A stretch of DNA of 64,000 nt from Casuarius casuarius. Lineage: Eukaryota; Chordata; Aves; Casuariiformes; Casuariidae. The first letter of the stretch is position 1; each line of letters begins with the position of its first letter. A program made the position numbers and the translations under genes. The stretch spans positions 8,762,677-8,826,676 of the forward strand of contig PTFA01000009.1 of the NCBI GenBank assembly GCA_003342895.1, read 5' to 3'. The notes beneath the pieces were generated by a model. That model was not told the origin of the DNA and did no database searches. It was given only the letters and a program-made list of their open reading frames with translations. Below are positions 60,191-64,000 of this stretch, in pieces.

Positions 60191-60658
60191 AAACACATTC
60201 TGTCCTATTCTTCCTTGAACAAAATAATTAGTTCTGCAATGTTTTTGCATTGGTACTTGACCAAGAATCCTTTGTTGCTTCAGCCTGAAAAGAATAGTGC
60301 AGTTTGTAAGGAATCGGGGTGGGAGGAACGTTGCCTGATACTAGCTTGAAGTAGGTCTTTACTGTTAACAAGGGCAACAGTAACACGTTTATGTGGGGGC
60401 TTCTTCAGCCGTGCACAGGCGATGGGTAGCTGAAGTACCTCGTACAACTCATTTCATTCTAAAGCTCCTGTTGGATCAAAAGGATTAATGTTTTGGGATT
60501 GAACAGTCTCTAGTTTAGCTAAAGTCAGTAAATCTGTTTCTGGGCTGACAAAATGTTCCGGTGCTAATAGTTTTGGGATGGATAGAATGATGACAGAAGC
60601 GAGTCTGTTTGGTTTTGTCGGGTTTTTTTGTGTTGAGGTTAAATGATGCAAATTATAA

Positions 60659-60680
60659 CTGGATTATTAAAATAATCCAG
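60659..60680. repeat. Perfect palindrome with paired TAATCC sites
   Basis: CTGGATTATT at 60659-60668 and AATAATCCAG at 60671-60680 are exact reverse complements separated by AA. Each arm holds TAATCC, the core site of K50 homeodomain factors of the OTX, CRX and PITX type, in inverted orientation. Confidence 0.85.
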
Positions 60681-61866
60681 TGTTGACATGCACAGTAACT
60701 ACTACCCTAATGAAGTCTGGAAGTGATTCTAATGGAGGAAAAATGAACTAATAGTGAGCTTTTTGAAATAACAAATGCTTTACAAACAAGATGACATGAA
60801 TTTGCATTAGAGAGAGAACTAGCTTTGAAATGTTTTATGTGCATAAAAATCCCCTGTAGCAGTTATAGCCAAAAGCCCCAAATAAGGACATTTCCAAGTT
60901 ACATTACCTCATAAAGTGGTTCTTCAAACTGCCAGTGTGCCAGATCCTGCCACTGTTATTGCCGAGGTGGGGGGAGTAAGATTAAATCCTAGGGAAATCG
61001 AATAGGTTGGGGGAGCATACACGGAATCAAGGAGGAAAAGCAGAACTGAACATATGGCCAACTGTCTTCTGACCATTATTTCAAAATTACTCTGTTTTGG
61101 TCTCCTTTATGAGTATTTTGTAAGTATTTTGGGATTAGTCAAGAACTGATTCCTCGATCGTAACTGTGATATGTTAATGGATACTTTATTGGTTACGATA
61201 AGTGATTTAGAATGGAGTATTGTCACTGTATATATTTTTAGAGAAAAAAGATTATGTGGGGGTGGGGGATATGTTTTTTACAAATGTTGTCGTGTTTGAA
61301 AAGAAGTTGTTTTGTTTTTGTGATTAATTTTTTTGCCGGTTTACTTGACTTGTTATGTATTTGCCTTTTAGTTTTCTGGTGTATAATTGCAGAGTGCAGA
61401 TGAAGTGAATATGTCCGCTGATGTAATGACTACAAGCTCATACCAATGTAAAGCTTGCGTTGATTTAAAATTAGATGAAAAGCTATTTTAAGTTTTTCTG
61501 TATTAGAGCTGTTTTGTTTATTTCAGAATAGCTTGAGTTGCTAGTCTTTGAAACAGTAGTCGTTGCCAATTACTGACATTAAACACTACCTTACAAAATG
61601 TGTTGCTTTTTTTCTCCAAAGTACAAGCAAAATTCTTAAACACAGTAATTATATAGATCAAAAAGAAAAATGCACATTTTTCTTTTTCTGTAGAGCCATA
61701 GCCTGAACTGTTTCAGTGGAAGAAAAATCAGCACTGAAAAATGTGTTGGAAACTTTCTCATTAATTCATAATCAAATGGTGCCAATCTTATCCAATTTTA
61801 AAGGATTATTGAACAAATAACATAGGTTATCTCAAATCTGATCTTTTTTTTTCCCCCCCTCTTCAG

Positions 61867-61965
61867 GAGATGGCGACTTTTCCTCCTTATCTCTGTCTTA
61901 AAGTAATGCAAAGTTGTGTGAGGCTGCTTGATCTGATTCTGCAGTACCTACATATCCCAAACTAG
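61867..61965 (+). other. Candidate 3'-terminal or alternative exon
   Basis: The acceptor is among the strongest in the window: an uninterrupted T then C tract from about 61843 ending CTCTTCAG at 61866. The first frame reads EMATFPPYLCLK and continues to a TAG at 61963-61965; a GTAATG donor-like word after LCLK gives an alternative 36-base exon. No family is recognised. GGAGATGGCGAC at the exon start also resembles YY1 and CTCF cores, which could explain its conservation-like look without an exon. Confidence 0.25.
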
Positions 61966-64000
61966 TTTTTGCTTTGCAGATTTGAGAATACATGAGGTTG
62001 GATTCTGAAAGATGAACGGTATTTTAGCAAACTCTTAGAAATTTTGAGCTAAGGAAAGTCAAAAACCCTGGGCCTCTAAGCACACTTGCCGTCCTTGCCT
62101 ATTGCAACCAGTAACACCACCTACCAGCTCCAACAAGTGTGTTGTTGCCTTGCAAAGCACATTGCACTGAGTTTTGCTAGCTATGTATCAGAGCTACCAA
62201 AAAAAAAAAAATAATTGTGCAACTGGGAAATGCCTCATGAAATGGATAGTACTAAGGCTGCATAGAAGATCAGATAAATTATATGATGCAGATTTAAAAA
62301 AAATTATGGGATACGTAGTGCTTTGAGTTAGCCATACTTGACAAGAGCCGTTTCCAGTCTTCCGTATTCTCTCCTCACTTCCTGTGAGTCTTCAGAAATT
62401 CTGTTACAAGGATACGTATTGTGATAAAGGACATGCAAGTTAAGTGTGTGTGTTGCGTGATGGCTGTGTGTGTGTTCTTGTTCTTGTTTTTTTAACATAA
62501 GAGATTAAATTTTCCTGGGTCTTTCACTAAGACTATTTTGTAATAGAGTCTAATTCAAAGACCTATTGTAAGTGTGATGGCTGATCTTATCAACAGTGAT
62601 GTGATGGAAAGCTCCACAACACGCTTTTTCTTTTTAAGTTACTACAGTTTGAGTTGAAAAGGGAAGGTTCAGTAGCATTACTGTGATATAGCTGCAGACA
62701 TTAAAATAGAGCGTGTGGCTTGTTGAAGTGAGTGTGTGTTGCAGCTGGTTTTCACAAAAAGCCAGTAATGTCTATCAGTCACAGTTTTGCGTACTATTAG
62801 CAAGGACATCTCTGAATTCTGGTTAACTGCTATTTATACTTTAAAACACAAATATAAACCTGGCTTATATTTATAAAGTAAACCAGTGCCTCTCTCATAT
62901 GCCTCCTTTCCTCTCAACCAAGAAGTTCCACTGCTACCAAGACTGCTGATCACTGGTTACCCATCGGTTTTGGGTAAAAGTCAGTCCTCAACAATATAAA
63001 GAATGAAAAAAACAATCTTGGACTTTGAGATTCGGAAGAATATTTCTCCCTGGGGGTGTATTATAATAACTAAAGCAAGCAACATATTGAAATCGTATTG
63101 AAATCCTTTTCCTTGCAATGGCATTGCAGTTTTCTCTGAATACGTCTAATACTTCTGTTGTTCACAGAGGTATAGATGTTTCAGGCAGAAAATGAAAACT
63201 TTTATTTCATTGTCTTTGGTTGCTACAACATCGGCTTTAGAAAAAGCTCACATCCCTCTCAAACCCCTTTCCTTTCATCAGCCATTTTATTAATTGTGAC
63301 CAGACTGAATAAAATGATTTTCTTTCTGGAGTTAAGTTGGAAGTTGATATCAATCACTTGCTCTGCTTTGGCTACATATACTTTATTTTCCTAGCTGTTC
63401 AGTTCTAGAAATTGCCTGGTGGGTGGGGAAAAGAAAAAGGTTTTGCTCAGAATGGATAAGTTCATTTGAAGTAAAACGCACAGAAACTAAGAGTTTCACC
63501 TAACCTAGCTTTAGGAGTCTCCATACTAGACACCTTTAGTCATCTAAATCTACTTAGCTGGGGTAAGAAAGAGGCACTTCTAGAGCATGGTTTATTTTTT
63601 CTTGGTTCCTTGTTCATGTTCCTTTTTTCAATATTTTCAAGGAAGTTTATCTTAGAACACTGCATTTAAATAATCGGGAGCTTGTATTTAAACAATGAGA
63701 CTGTTGCTGAGTTAGCCATAAAAGTAGAAATATACCCGAAGATGAGAGCTAGTTGAATAGATACATGAGAAACAATGACAATTATAGTCAACTCGTGTGA
63801 CCAAGGATGCGTATGCTGCCTTGAAGTGCTTCAAAGTGGACTAGCGCTGAAGCCATGTCACTGCACTGAACTTGTCTGCAATTCCCATTAACCGGTGAAA
63901 TTTTTAAAGAAAATGATGAAGCTTAGAAATAGGAAGGAAATGCTTTGAAGACAGTTTGTGCGTTTATTAAAGGTCAATCATGAACTGAATAATGTAAGAA
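61966..64000. other. Noncoding stretch to the window end
   Basis: No supported gene. An A run sits near 62199 and TG-rich words near 62440-62475. An 11-base duplication (TATTGAAATCG, then TATTGAAATCC) is at 63085-63106. The 72-codon plus frame at 63176-63394 has no domain or splice context. Confidence 0.6.

Larger units (their letters stand above)
54993..61866. other. Noncoding stretch
   Basis: No supported gene. The longest frames of the window (121 codons on each strand) overlap at 55018-55435 with no recognised domain. A T run lies at 56326-56343. Perfect palindromes are at 57518-57534 and 60659-60680. An AT-rich imperfect minisatellite is at 60122-60190. Confidence 0.55.

Noticed and set aside
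1..64000. tRNA, rRNA, snRNA, snoRNA and intact retroviral or DNA-transposon genes
   Set aside because: I looked for tRNA B-box words, U6- and 5S-like sequence, and long protease, polymerase or transposase frames on both strands and found none. A covariance-model or repeat-library search could still find diverged copies.

Overview
The window is vertebrate nuclear DNA, most likely from a bird. It is AT-rich and full of stop codons in all frames, with vertebrate-type splice signals, many short homopolymer and microsatellite tracts, and no bacterial gene architecture. The deciding clue is one 5'-truncated CR1 LINE on the minus strand (about 34685-35541). It keeps a diverged C-terminal reverse-transcriptase remnant and a typical CR1 3' end. 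CR1 is the dominant LINE of birds and also occurs in crocodilians and turtles; one clear copy in 64 kb fits the low repeat load of a bird. A second, older CR1 relic is possible near 46660-46780.

No gene could be recognised by name. The open reading frames are short (at most 121 codons), and most lie opposite or beside other frames that are equally open, as expected in intronic or intergenic DNA. I therefore treat the window as mostly noncoding and point to places where splice signals make an exon plausible. These are 8159-8222 (64 bases, the best internal exon candidate), 50241-50355, 61867-61965 and 27131-27274, all on the plus strand.

The most coherent gene-like object is at about 40800-41455 on the plus strand. 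A CpG-richer segment with ETS- and YY1-like sites precedes an ATG in strong Kozak context. The ATG opens a hydrophobic leader that runs into a GTAAGC donor. A 155-base intron then joins, in frame, to a second exon ending at a stop, with an AATAAA 11 bases further on. The model predicts a 70-residue small secreted or membrane peptide with two cysteines and a basic, tryptophan-containing C-terminal region. It is an inference from sequence alone and could be a coincidence of open frames.

Layout: 1-8158 noncoding; 8159-8222 candidate exon; 8223-34684 noncoding with simple repeats, hairpins and possible conserved enhancer-like segments; 34685-35541 CR1; 35542-40780 noncoding; 40800-41455 candidate small gene; 41456-64000 noncoding with further exon candidates, palindromes and possible conserved elements. 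I found no tRNA, rRNA, snRNA, CRISPR array, intact transposon or retroviral gene. Nothing here can honestly be called a new biological system; the 41-kb peptide model is the lead most worth testing.
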